A stretch of DNA of 64,000 nt. It comes from Psychrobacter sp. TAE2020 (GTDB taxonomy: Bacteria > Pseudomonadota > Gammaproteobacteria > Pseudomonadales > Moraxellaceae). Below the pieces are notes generated by a model. It saw nothing but the letters and a program-made list of their open reading frames with translations. It made no database searches and was not told where the DNA came from. The position numbers were made by a program, and so were the translations under genes. Positions 37,541-46,723 of the stretch are shown here, in pieces (position 1 is the first letter of the stretch; the number at the start of each line of letters is the position of its first letter). Location of the stretch: assembly GCF_018919485.1 (NCBI RefSeq), contig NZ_JAHLMU010000001.1, positions 2,630,048 to 2,694,047 of the forward strand, given 5' to 3'.

Positions 37541-37752
37541 CTGACAATTTTTATAATGATATTTATAATGATGGCTTTTGTTACTTTTACAATTAACGCT
37601 TTAAAGCTATAAATTTTATAGTTATGAAATAATAGTGCAGTTAATAGTAGAGTGTATAGCTAAGTGCTGGCTGTGTAACTTTATTTCACACGCATTATGA
37701 TTCTAAAATTCACTGCTGCTTTGACCCTAAAACTCACTAACAGGACTGTCTA

Positions 37753-38466
37753 ATGCCCCATACTCAAAACCTTCAAAGTGCTCAAATCCCTTCATTTTCA
37801 GCGAAGCACTTTATTCAGCTGGCTTTAGACAACCAAGTACTAAAATTTGGTGAGTTTGTACTCAAGTCGGGACGTATTAGTCCTTACTTTTTTAATGCAG
37901 GCTTGCTAGCTTCTGGTGAGATGTTATCCTTATTGGCAAGCGGTTATGCTGACGCCTTGGCAGAACAGCATCAAACCGCAGATAATAAAGAGCTGGTCAT
38001 CTTTGGGGCGGCCTATAAAGGTATTCCTTTTGTAGCGGCAACCGCACAAGCGTTATGGCTGCATCATCGGATCAATGCCGAGTGGGGTTATAACCGAAAA
38101 GAAGTTAAACCCCACGGTGAAGGGGGCAACTTAGTCGGTGCTGATGTCAGAGGCAAATCGGTGTGGATATTAGATGATGTTATCACTGCAGGCACGGCTA
38201 TGCGTGAAGTGCTTGATATCCTAGAACAGGCTGGCGCTACTGTGGCAGGAATTATTGTCGCTCTGGATCGTAAAGAAAAAGGCCAAGGTGAGTATTCAGC
38301 GATTCAAGAATTGGCTTCTGCTTTACAAGTTCCGGTACTCACTTTGGTTGACATGGACGATCTAATCAGTTATTTGGCGCTCAATGATAACTCGGATGAC
38401 AATGCGCATAAAAACAGCAGTCCCTTAGCAAAAATGCAGCATTACCGCCAGCAATATGGAGTTTAG
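37753..38466 (+). CDS. pyrE: Orotate phosphoribosyltransferase
   Basis: 237 aa. The fold is clear: FIQLALDNQVLKFGEFVLKSGRISPYFFNAGLL at the N-terminus, the flexible loop YNRKEVKPHGEGG, and the PRPP-binding motif VWILDDVITAGTAM. It joins orotate and PRPP to give OMP in pyrimidine synthesis. Compared with E. coli PyrE (213 aa) it has a short N-terminal extension and an extra Asn/Ser-rich stretch near the C-terminus (LNDNSDDNAHKNSS). The ribosome-binding site is weak (AGGAC). The unknown ORF upstream ends 212 bp away. Confidence 0.97.
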   Translation: MPHTQNLQSAQIPSFSAKHFIQLALDNQVLKFGEFVLKSGRISPYFFNAGLLASGEMLSLLASGYADALAEQHQTADNKELVIFGAAYKGIPFVAATAQALWLHHRINAEWGYNRKEVKPHGEGGNLVGADVRGKSVWILDDVITAGTAMREVLDILEQAGATVAGIIVALDRKEKGQGEYSAIQELASALQVPVLTLVDMDDLISYLALNDNSDDNAHKNSSPLAKMQHYRQQYGV

Positions 38467-38671
38467 TCGCCTTATGTGTCACTAACTATTTATATTACCA
38501 ACAGACTTTACCGTTAATGCTTTTCTATTGCTGGAGCTACCTATTTAAAAAGCTTTTGCCGATCTGCAAAGACTTATACATACATTTAGATTTAGCCAAA
38601 AGCCTTATTTATTGTTGTTTTAAAGCCATCAATTATTCAGTTGTTTACTGTTACTACTAGCGAGCGTTCTT

Positions 38672-39643
38672 ATGTCTCAATCTGCTGTAAAGTCTTTAAA
38701 TATCCTAGTTATTATGGATCCTATCGAACGAGTAAACTACAAAAAAGACACGAGCTTAGCGATGATGTGGTCTGCGCAAGATCGCGGACACAAGTTAGGA
38801 TATTGTCAAATTCATGACTTATGGCTGGATCGCGGACAGTTAAAGATAGACTCGCAACCAGTGACAGTACAGCGTGATCCTGAGAACTTTTATACTTTAG
38901 GCGAAAAGACTACAGTCGCTGTTAGTGATTATGATGTGATTTTGATGCGTAAAGATCCCCCGTTCGATATGCGCTTTGTCTACGCTACTTACATGCTAGA
39001 TCATGCTAAGGCCGCTGGCGTGCTAGTAGTTAATGATCCGCAAGCGATACGTGACTGTAATGAGAAGCTATTTGCCACTTGGTTCAGTGACTATATGAGT
39101 CCAACGATTGTTACTAGTAAGCAGGCCCATATTCGCCAGTTTATCGCTGAGCAGCAGGACGTTATTGTCAAACCTCTTGATGGCATGGGTGGCACTGGTA
39201 TCTTCCGCTTAACAGCAGACAGTCCTAATATCGGGGTGACACTAGAGGTATTGACTGAACTCGAAACTTTGCCAATTATGGCACAGCGCTATTTGCCAGA
39301 GATTAAACAAGGTGATAAGCGAGTGTTGATTGTCGATGGAGTAGTAATAGATTATTGCTTAGCCCGAATTCCTACTAAAGGTGAAACTCGAGGTAATTTA
39401 GCAGCAGGGGGTAGTGGAGTCGCCATGCCATTAACTGATGCTGAACGTACAGTGGCTGAAATAGTAGCGCCTATCGTGAAAGAAAAAGGCTTGATGTTTG
39501 TAGGATTAGATTTGATCGGTAGCCGTATTACTGAGATTAATGTGACTAGTCCTACTTGTGTACGTGAGATCGATGATCAGTGCGGTACTGATATTGCGAG
39601 TGACTTTATTATAGCGGTAGAAGCACGCCATCAGAACCGTTAA
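38672..39643 (+). CDS. gshB: Glutathione synthetase
   Basis: 323 aa, an ATP-grasp enzyme of the proteobacterial GshB type. Signature segments are MDPIERVNYKKDTSLAMMWSAQDRGHKLGYC, LMRKDPPFDMRFVYATYML, VVNDPQAIRDCNEKLFATWF, VKPLDGMGGTGIFRL and GLDLIGSRITEINVTSPTCVREID. It adds glycine to gamma-glutamylcysteine. It lies directly upstream of murG, but with a 313-bp gap, so it is likely a separate transcript. Confidence 0.98.
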   Translation: MSQSAVKSLNILVIMDPIERVNYKKDTSLAMMWSAQDRGHKLGYCQIHDLWLDRGQLKIDSQPVTVQRDPENFYTLGEKTTVAVSDYDVILMRKDPPFDMRFVYATYMLDHAKAAGVLVVNDPQAIRDCNEKLFATWFSDYMSPTIVTSKQAHIRQFIAEQQDVIVKPLDGMGGTGIFRLTADSPNIGVTLEVLTELETLPIMAQRYLPEIKQGDKRVLIVDGVVIDYCLARIPTKGETRGNLAAGGSGVAMPLTDAERTVAEIVAPIVKEKGLMFVGLDLIGSRITEINVTSPTCVREIDDQCGTDIASDFIIAVEARHQNR

Positions 39644-39956
39644 AAGCTTGTTGTTTTTTGACTAGCTTCGAGACTTGTTTTGTCAGCTGGCATAAGCATT
39701 TTTTAATAAGTTTTTAACAGTAATCTATAGTTAAACGCTAAGCTTTAATGAGCTAGTAAAAAGCGAAGGAATACTGTTGATAATTGATCATTTTTAGCGG
39801 TTATTGATACAAAATAGCAGCTAAAGATTTAGCTTAAAAAACGTTATATATTTATAGATAATTTACTCTATACTATGCGTGCTTTTGCATCCCCAAAGCC
39901 AGTATCAGTTTAGAGCTCCTAATATTCATTAGTAAAGATAAGATAGGCAGGCATTC
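39644..39956. other. Intergenic region upstream of murG
   Basis: About 310 bp of AT-rich sequence expected to hold the promoter of the murG-murC-ddl group. I see no ORF, RNA or clear terminator. Confidence 0.4.
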
Positions 39957-41042
39957 ATGAAGACACCGCATATATTGATGATGGCTGCTGGCACTGGTGG
40001 TCACGTATTTCCAGCGTTAGCCGTTAGCGAAGAGTTGGTTAAGCGCGGCGCGGTGATTCATTGGTTAGGTACGGCAACTGGTATGGAAAATGGCTTAGTA
40101 CAGCCTACTGGTTACACCTTCCATCCTATTGCGATGCAAGGACTACGTGGCAAAGGAATAGGTCGCCTGTTTAAGATGCCAATCACTCTGTTATCGGCTA
40201 CTATGGCAGCTGCCAAAATCATTCGTGGCAACAATATAGATGTAGTAGTAGGCTTTGGTGGCTACGTTACTGCACCTGGAGGCATTGCTGCACGCATGAC
40301 TAGTAGACCACTGATCATTCATGAGCAAAACGCTATCGCTGGCATGAGCAATCGTTATTTAGCCAAAATCGCTAGCAAAGTACTGCAAGCCTTTGAAAAT
40401 ACCTTTGCAGATAGTAAGCTCGATGCCAAGCTGGAAACTGTTGGTAATCCAGTGCGTAATACTATCACTGGTGTTGCTGCGCCAACGCTACGTTATGATA
40501 TCGCTGATCAAACGCCACTACGTTTGTTAGTAGTAGGCGGCTCGTTAGGGGCGCAAGTACTTAATGACACAGTACCAAAAGCATTAGCCTTGATAGATAA
40601 GCCCTTTTCAGTACGTCATCAATGCGGCCGTAACAATGAAGCTGCTACCCAAGCGGCTTATGATAATGAAGATCTAAGCGCTCATCAGTTTAGCGTACAG
40701 CCTTTTATTGATGATATGGCAGCAGCTTATAATTGGGCGGATATCATTGTTTGTCGCGCTGGTGCCCTGACGGTTACTGAGATTCAAAACGTCGGTATTG
40801 CAGCGATTTTTGTACCTTTGCCGCATGCCGTTGATGATCATCAAACGGCCAATGCACGCACTCTGACTACACATGATGCAGCGCTATTGTTGCCGCAAGC
40901 CGAGTTAACGCCTAGCCGTCTGAGCACTAAATTGCTAGCTCTCGATCGAGCGGCTTGTTTAGCCATGGCCAGTAAAGGTCACGCTCTTGCCAACCGTACT
41001 GCCAGTCAACAAGTGGCAGAATTTATATGGCAAGCATTATAA
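39957..41042 (+). CDS. murG: UDP-N-acetylglucosamine transferase MurG
   Basis: 361 aa, a GT28 glycosyltransferase. It has AAGTGGHVFPALAV at residues 10-23, a GFGGYVTAPGGIAA loop and HEQNAIAGMSNR in the N-terminal domain, and VVGGSLGAQVLN, then CRAGALTVTEI and PLPHAVDDHQTANA in the UDP-GlcNAc-binding C-terminal domain. At the inner membrane it converts lipid I to lipid II, which MurJ (30521) then flips. It begins a cluster with murC and ddl. The upstream genes ftsW and murD that accompany it in E. coli are not here. Confidence 0.98.
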   Translation: MKTPHILMMAAGTGGHVFPALAVSEELVKRGAVIHWLGTATGMENGLVQPTGYTFHPIAMQGLRGKGIGRLFKMPITLLSATMAAAKIIRGNNIDVVVGFGGYVTAPGGIAARMTSRPLIIHEQNAIAGMSNRYLAKIASKVLQAFENTFADSKLDAKLETVGNPVRNTITGVAAPTLRYDIADQTPLRLLVVGGSLGAQVLNDTVPKALALIDKPFSVRHQCGRNNEAATQAAYDNEDLSAHQFSVQPFIDDMAAAYNWADIIVCRAGALTVTEIQNVGIAAIFVPLPHAVDDHQTANARTLTTHDAALLLPQAELTPSRLSTKLLALDRAACLAMASKGHALANRTASQQVAEFIWQAL

Positions 41043-41103
41043 GCTGTACTTTCTGACTACTTATTTAATTATATTTTATCGACTTTTATAAAGAGACTCC
41101 GTT

Positions 41104-42543
41104 ATGCCCACATCTGCAAAAGCTTTACCTAAACGCCTTATTGAGATTCCAGAAATGCGCCGTATTCAGCATTTGCATTTTGTCGGTATTGGCGGTTCGG
41201 GGATGTGTGGTATCGCTGAGGTCATGAACAACCAAGGTTATAGAGTGAGCGGCTCAGATATTGTCCAAAGCCCAGTCACTAATCGTTTGCAGCAGATAGG
41301 TATTGAGATATTTATTGGTCATGATTCAAAAAATATCTCTAATGCCGATGTGATAGTAGTGTCATCAGCGATTGATCGTAGTAACCCTGAGATTGAGGCG
41401 GCTCTTAAAGCCCGTCTACCAGTAGTGCGTCGTGCTGATATGCTCGGTGAATTGATGCGTTATCGTCACGGTATTGCGGTTGCAGGTGCGCATGGTAAAA
41501 CGACTACTACTAGCTTACTGACGACTATGATGAATGAGGGGAATCTTGATCCCACTTATGTGATAGGCGGTAAGCTCAATGCCTCAGGCAAAAATGCTGC
41601 ATTAGGCAGCAGTCGCTTTTTGATTGCTGAAGCTGATGAGTCTGATGCCTCGTTCTTATCCTTGCATCCGATGGCGGCGATTGTGACCAACATCGACCAA
41701 GATCATATGGAAACTTATGACAACAACTTCGATAAATTAAAAGCCGCTTATATTCAGTTTTTACAAAATATGCCTTTTTATGGTTTGGCAGTAGTCTGCG
41801 GCGATGACCCTGAGCTCTATGCTATGATCGATGATATAGGTCGTCCGGTACTAACCTTTGGCCTTGAGCCTTTTAATGACGTGCAAGCGATTGACGTTGT
41901 CGTTGAAGGTACTAAGACCCATTTTACTGTGCTACGCCGTGATCATGAGCCACTACGTTTGACCTTAAACATTCCGGGTATTCATAATGTTTACAATGCG
42001 CTTGCTGCTATTACTATGGCTAGCGATGAAGGCGTTGATGACCAAGCAATCAAGCGGGCATTACAGAAGTTTGAAGGGGTTGGCCGTCGTTTTGAGCAAC
42101 ATGGTCCTATCACCGTTGATAATGGTGATGTGCTACTAATAGATGACTATGGGCATCATCCAAAAGAGGTCGATGCTACCATCAAAGCCGCACGACAAAG
42201 CTTCCCTGAGCGCCGTTTAGTGATGATGTTTCAGCCTCATCGTTACAGCCGTACTCGTGACTGTTTTGATGACTTTGTTGAAGTGTTATCGAGTGTTGAC
42301 GAGCTATTATTATTAGACGTCTATTCAGCAGGTGAGAGCCCAATTACTGGCGCTGATACTAAGTCATTAGCACGTAGTATCCGTCTACGTGGCGCTGTTG
42401 AGCCCACTATCGTCGATAAAGACAATATCGCGCCAGTAATGCAACGCTTATTACAAGCAAACGATATGCTTATCACCCAAGGCGCTGGTAATGTGGGGCA
42501 AATAGCTATCGATTTGGTAGCTAATGGTCTATACCTCAAATAA
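41104..42543 (+). CDS. murC: UDP-N-acetylmuramate-L-alanine ligase MurC
   Basis: 479 aa. The Mur-ligase layout is complete: an N-terminal UDP-binding Rossmann domain ([16 protein letters not shown]), the ATP loop [12 protein letters not shown], the lysine-carbamate region ([14 protein letters not shown] and [15 protein letters not shown]) and the C-terminal domain ([33 protein letters not shown]). It attaches L-alanine to UDP-MurNAc, the first peptide step. It follows murG by 61 bp and precedes ddl. Confidence 0.98.
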   Translation: MPTSAKALPKRLIEIPEMRRIQHLHFVGIGGSGMCGIAEVMNNQGYRVSGSDIVQSPVTNRLQQIGIEIFIGHDSKNISNADVIVVSSAIDRSNPEIEAALKARLPVVRRADMLGELMRYRHGIAVAGAHGKTTTTSLLTTMMNEGNLDPTYVIGGKLNASGKNAALGSSRFLIAEADESDASFLSLHPMAAIVTNIDQDHMETYDNNFDKLKAAYIQFLQNMPFYGLAVVCGDDPELYAMIDDIGRPVLTFGLEPFNDVQAIDVVVEGTKTHFTVLRRDHEPLRLTLNIPGIHNVYNALAAITMASDEGVDDQAIKRALQKFEGVGRRFEQHGPITVDNGDVLLIDDYGHHPKEVDATIKAARQSFPERRLVMMFQPHRYSRTRDCFDDFVEVLSSVDELLLLDVYSAGESPITGADTKSLARSIRLRGAVEPTIVDKDNIAPVMQRLLQANDMLITQGAGNVGQIAIDLVANGLYLK

Positions 42544-42610
42544 GCTTTTAATAAACATTAAATAACCTAAGCGCTTAACGGTAGGTTTTAAAATTATAGG
42601 AGTTATTCAT

Positions 42611-43726
42611 ATGAGCCATGATGACAATAAAAAAAACTCAAATCAACCTAACCTAGACAACGTTGATGCTGTTGCTAATGAGCAAAATAACAGTACTAAC
42701 CATGATGCTACTAAGATTGAGAACCCAGAACTGGCGTTAGCAGCAGTGGCAAAAAATCAGCAACAGCCAGTTGAAGCCAACCAGTCACAGCAACAGCCAA
42801 TAGTTAGCAAAGTACAAGATGCTAGTGAATTCGGTAAAGTGGCTGTGGTATATGGTGGTAACAGCAATGAGCGCAGTGTTTCTTTGGATAGTGGAGCCGC
42901 TGTATTATTAGCTTTACAAAATCAGGGCGTTGACGCTACTCACTTTGACCCTAAACATCAACAGCTCACCGAGCTAATGGCTTATGATCGGGTGTTTAAT
43001 GTGCTGCATGGTCGTGGGGGTGAAGACGGTGTACTGCAAGGGGTGTTACAATGGTTAGATATCCCACAAACTGGATCTGGTATCCTAGCATCAGCTTTAG
43101 GTATGGATAAAGTTCGTACCAAACAGCTATGGCAAGGGTGTGGTTTAGCGACAGCGCCTTTTGCATTATTGACTGCAGATACCGATTGGCAGCAAGTGGT
43201 TAATATGTTGGGTCTACCGCTCATTATCAAGCCAGTTCACGAAGGCTCTAGTATAGGTATGACTAAGGTCAATAATTTAGACGAGCTACCAGCAGCTTAT
43301 GCAACGGCTATCGGTTGTGGCGATGCGGTAATGGCTGAACGTTGGATTACCGGCCGCGAATTCACTATCGCTATTGTCGATGATGAAGCTTATCCCATTA
43401 TCCGGTTAGAGCCAGCAGATATTACTAACTTCTATGATTTTGACGCTAAGTACAACCGTAATGATACTGGCTACTATATTCCCTGTGGCCTAAGTGATAG
43501 TGAAGAACAGCATCTTCAAGCTTTAAGTCTCGCAGCGTTCCGTGCGGTAAACGCTAAAGGTTGGGGCCGAGTGGATGCCATGCAAGATCAGCAAGGCAAT
43601 TTTTGGTTGTTAGAGATCAATACGGTTCCTGGGATGACTAGCCACAGTTTAGTGCCGATGGCAGCTAAGGCTCGTGGGATGGACTTTGATAAGTTATGCT
43701 GGCATATTTTAGCGCAAACTATGTAA
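42611..43726 (+). CDS. ddl: D-alanine-D-alanine ligase
   Basis: 371 aa. The ATP-grasp domain begins at residue 74 (FGKVAVVYGGNSNERSVSLDSG) and has FNVLHGRGGEDGVLQG, LIIKPVHEGSSIGMTKV, and WLLEINTVPGMTSHSLVPMAA with Glu/Asn metal ligands. It makes D-Ala-D-Ala for the MurNAc pentapeptide. The first 73 residues are an Asn/Gln-rich extension absent from ordinary Ddl (about 305 aa). AGGAG lies upstream of the ATG. In this cluster it takes the position of ddlB, between murC and ftsQ, though 467 bp separate it from ftsQ. Confidence 0.96.
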   Translation: MSHDDNKKNSNQPNLDNVDAVANEQNNSTNHDATKIENPELALAAVAKNQQQPVEANQSQQQPIVSKVQDASEFGKVAVVYGGNSNERSVSLDSGAAVLLALQNQGVDATHFDPKHQQLTELMAYDRVFNVLHGRGGEDGVLQGVLQWLDIPQTGSGILASALGMDKVRTKQLWQGCGLATAPFALLTADTDWQQVVNMLGLPLIIKPVHEGSSIGMTKVNNLDELPAAYATAIGCGDAVMAERWITGREFTIAIVDDEAYPIIRLEPADITNFYDFDAKYNRNDTGYYIPCGLSDSEEQHLQALSLAAFRAVNAKGWGRVDAMQDQQGNFWLLEINTVPGMTSHSLVPMAAKARGMDFDKLCWHILAQTM

Positions 43727-44193
43727 TCAACAGCGCTTATTTAGAATTGATGTAGCACAGCTTCATGTAAACTTGTGTAAATTCAATAGTCATAGCACGG
43801 GTTAGGCTATTGTTTAGCGTCAAAATACGTTAAGATTGCCATAACTGTGATACTCTGATAAAGATTGACTTGTTTTGGTAGTTAAGTATATGATATGTCA
43901 CGATTTTAACCATTGGTTAAGATAACTAAAGTTGACTAATAAATTAATGGCATGTAATCAACCGAATATTAGGCTTATTAATAGTTTAATTCGACTGAAT
44001 AATAGAATAAATAAACGTTAATTATATGTTAGCGCTTATTAACATGTTTGTTATTGATATTGTCTTAAATCACTTGTAGTTATTCGTTTATAACAGGCTA
44101 AAATAGCCGTTTAGACTTAGTGAGAAATTAGTAAAGTAGTAGTCTTAAAAGTAACTCAATACTAGCAAAAGTAAATTAGGGGCGAATACCATC
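43727..44193. other. Intergenic region between ddl and ftsQ
   Basis: 467 bp, unusually long for a position where these genes normally overlap or nearly touch. It contains a promoter candidate (43865-43894) and no ORF or terminator that I can support. Confidence 0.5.
43865..43894 (+). promoter_or_regulatory. Promoter candidate for ftsQAZ
   Basis: TTGACT at 43865-43870 and TATGAT at 43889-43894, 18-bp spacer. It lies 300 bp before ftsQ, so the leader would be long; start not verified. Confidence 0.4.
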
Positions 44194-45099
44194 ATGGCTC
44201 AAGCTGTCAATGAAGTAAATGACTTGATGAGTAATGACACCCTTCGTTCGAAGTCTAAGTTGTCAATGCCAAGTACAGCCAAATATTTTTTTATGGCACT
44301 AGTTATTGGTTTATTACTGCTGATATTGATGATGGGTGCAAAAGCCTTACGAGATGCACCGCCTGCAGCTATTCAGGTGAGTAGCGAAGGGTTGAATAGC
44401 ACTCAGTACCAAACCTTGAAACAAGCTATGGACCAACAGAAAGTTAGTAGTTTTTTTACTACTGATCTGCAAGCTTTGCGCGATATAGTTATAGGTATGG
44501 CTTGGGTTGATCAAGTAAGCGTAACTCGTGATTGGCAACAAGGTATTGTTATTACCGCACTGCCTAAACAGGCGATTGCTAATTTTGGTACTGAGCGCTT
44601 AGTAGATGCCAAAGGCGTAGTGTTTGTACCTACTGACAATAAAGACTTGCGCCAACAAAGCTTTGCCAATTTGCAAGGTGAAGTTAATCAAGCACCCGTT
44701 ATAATGCAACAAATGCAGCAAGTTAATGATTGGTATGCTCCTATCGATATGCAGGTAGAAGACATTATCTTAACTAAACGCATGACTTGGTTAATTCGTT
44801 TTGATAACGGTTTACGAGTAATAGTTGATAATGAAAATACAGCGCAAAAATTACTTAATCTTAGTCAGTTGCTGGGTAATCAGCTAAGTAGTCGCCGTGA
44901 TGAGATTCAGTCAGTGGATCTGCGTTATAAGAATGGCTTTACTATTACTTGGCATGCGATTGAACCGGTAGCAGCGACTACCGATGTGACAGCTACTGAT
45001 GCTGCTAGCGCCAAAGTTGATAGCCCTAAAGCTACTACTACTGAGGTTGCTACTACTGACATTTCTACTACTGATGTTACTCCTACTGAGCAACCTTGA
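44194..45099 (+). CDS. ftsQ: Cell division protein FtsQ
   Basis: 301 aa, a bitopic inner-membrane protein. A cytoplasmic leader of about 30 residues precedes one membrane helix (FFMALVIGLLLLILMMGAKAL, about residues 30-50). The periplasmic part has a POTRA-like region (AIQVSSEGLNSTQYQ ... MAWVDQVSVTRDWQQGIVITALPKQAIANFGTERLVDAKGVVF) and a beta domain with VDLRYKNGFTITW. FtsQ links FtsA/ZipA-bound early proteins with FtsL-FtsB. The last 42 residues are a repetitive Thr/Asp/Val/Ala tail (TTDV and TTEV units) not found in typical FtsQ. Next comes ftsA, 158 bp downstream. Confidence 0.9.
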   Translation: MAQAVNEVNDLMSNDTLRSKSKLSMPSTAKYFFMALVIGLLLLILMMGAKALRDAPPAAIQVSSEGLNSTQYQTLKQAMDQQKVSSFFTTDLQALRDIVIGMAWVDQVSVTRDWQQGIVITALPKQAIANFGTERLVDAKGVVFVPTDNKDLRQQSFANLQGEVNQAPVIMQQMQQVNDWYAPIDMQVEDIILTKRMTWLIRFDNGLRVIVDNENTAQKLLNLSQLLGNQLSSRRDEIQSVDLRYKNGFTITWHAIEPVAATTDVTATDAASAKVDSPKATTTEVATTDISTTDVTPTEQP

Positions 45100-45221
45100 T
45101 TGTAGCGGATAATTAATTGTAAGTTATAGCCTTTATAAAGCTGGGTGAATAAACTAATAATATTATATTTATTTAGATAATAGCCCAAAAAACTTTTTTG
45201 ATGATTTAATGGAGACGTCAT

Positions 45222-45260
45222 ATGGTTTCCTGTTTAGCGATAATTTGTCTGGTACCATGA
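45222..45260 (+). CDS. Possible 12-codon leader peptide overlapping the ftsA start
   Basis: GGAG at 45211-45214 lies seven bases before an ATG at 45222 that opens MVSCLAIICLVP and stops at TGA 45258-45260. The stop overlaps the ATG of ftsA at 45257 as ATGA. It is the best ribosome-binding site near ftsA, so translational coupling is plausible. The alternative is that ftsA starts at an in-frame ATG at 45209, which has no ribosome-binding site. Confidence 0.35.
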   Translation: MVSCLAIICLVP

Positions 45261-46549
45261 AAAATACTGAAAACCTAGTTGTAGTTCATCTAAGCGCCAC
45301 TGCAGTTTATGTAGTGATTGGCAGCGTCGTGTCTGAAAAAGACATCCGCATTATGGGCGTTGGGCAAGTCAAAAACAGTGACTTTTACCAAGGCCAAATT
45401 AAGCATCGTGAACGTTTACAAAGCGCTATCAAGCAAGCCATTCAAGAAGCTGAAGATGTTGCAAATTGTCGGGTTCATAGCGTATGGTTGACGCTGTCTA
45501 CACCTGAGCTATCTAGTAAGAATAGCGTTGGCAGCGTGTTGGTTGAAGATGATATAGTAAGTGCTAAAGACATGGTAAAAGCTTTGGCTAGTGCTAAGTC
45601 AAAGGACTTGCCAGCGGACTATTACTTGATGCATTGCTGTCAGCAGGGTGTCTATGTCGATGATCAAGACAATATCGTTGATGACGCTATCGAGATGTTA
45701 GCTAAAAACATCAGTGTTATGTATCACATGATGATGATGCCTGTGGTCAGTCGTCAAAATATCCAAAAACTACTACAGAGTTGTGACGTAGGCATTGACC
45801 ACGTGGTCTTTGATGCAGTGACTAGCGCTGAATATAGCCTAATGAGTGAAGAGCGTCAGCAAGGTATCTGTCTTATAGATATTGGTGCTAGCACAACTAG
45901 TATTTGCGTCTATAAAGAAAACAAATTAATATTCACCCATTGTATTGCTATTGGCAGCCATGCGGTAACTATGGACATATCAGCAGACTTTGGTATCTCA
46001 ATGATAGAAGCTGAAAAACTGAAAAAATTGCATGGTACTGCGGATATCAATAGTATAGATCCTAGCGTATTCTTGTTATATAAGACGCAAGGGTCGAGCG
46101 ATGCGCTTAATGTACATACTTACAGCTTAGCGCAAATTATTGAAGCACGTTATGTGCAGATATTTACTGAAGTGGCGCGTCAGCTACATGAGGTAGATCT
46201 GCTACATTACCTTGATCGCGGTTTTGTACTTACTGGCGGCGGTAGTGCTATTAAAGGCATGGTACCTTTTGCCAAAAAACTATTGAAAATGCCAGTAGTC
46301 TTGACCAATGCCCATCCTGCTATTAGTGCTTACAACCATTTTGATAATGACGCTTCGTTTAAGCAGCTTAATGATCAAATAAATGATAGTGCTTACCAGA
46401 CTGCTTTTGGTACTCTACTATATAGTCAGAGTGAACAATTCCGCCACAGTGAGCAAAGTGAGCCTGAAGCTGCCAAACAGCGACGGGTAAAAAATGTTTT
46501 TCAAGGTGTTGGCAAACGTTTCAGTAGTGTGCTCAAAAAAATATTATAG
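45257..46549 (+). CDS. ftsA: Cell division protein FtsA, atypical phosphate-1 loop
   Basis: 430 aa from the ATG at 45257; an in-frame ATG at 45209 would add 16 residues. It is actin-like and matches Moraxellaceae FtsA: QEAEDVANCRVHSVWLTL, MMMMPVVSRQNIQKLLQ, GICLIDIGASTTSICVY (phosphate-2), RGFVLTGGGSAIKGM (adenosine loop), and a C-terminal amphipathic helix FSSVLKKIL that anchors it to the membrane. The phosphate-1 loop, usually (D/E)IGT, reads HLSAT at residues 11-15, so ATP binding is probably altered. FtsA recruits FtsZ filaments to the membrane. It precedes ftsZ by 174 bp. Confidence 0.9.
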   Translation: MKNTENLVVVHLSATAVYVVIGSVVSEKDIRIMGVGQVKNSDFYQGQIKHRERLQSAIKQAIQEAEDVANCRVHSVWLTLSTPELSSKNSVGSVLVEDDIVSAKDMVKALASAKSKDLPADYYLMHCCQQGVYVDDQDNIVDDAIEMLAKNISVMYHMMMMPVVSRQNIQKLLQSCDVGIDHVVFDAVTSAEYSLMSEERQQGICLIDIGASTTSICVYKENKLIFTHCIAIGSHAVTMDISADFGISMIEAEKLKKLHGTADINSIDPSVFLLYKTQGSSDALNVHTYSLAQIIEARYVQIFTEVARQLHEVDLLHYLDRGFVLTGGGSAIKGMVPFAKKLLKMPVVLTNAHPAISAYNHFDNDASFKQLNDQINDSAYQTAFGTLLYSQSEQFRHSEQSEPEAAKQRRVKNVFQGVGKRFSSVLKKIL

Positions 46550-46723
46550 ATAGTTATTATAGTTAGTAGCGATCATAATCAATGATATGAACGCTAACTG
46601 TTATTTAGACCCTTATTCATCTCGATTTATTTACCTACATTTATATATAGTCAGTCGATAGCACGTTGTATAAGCGTCATTACGTATCGACCATCATGCT
46701 ATCTGCAACTGGAGAATCTTTTT

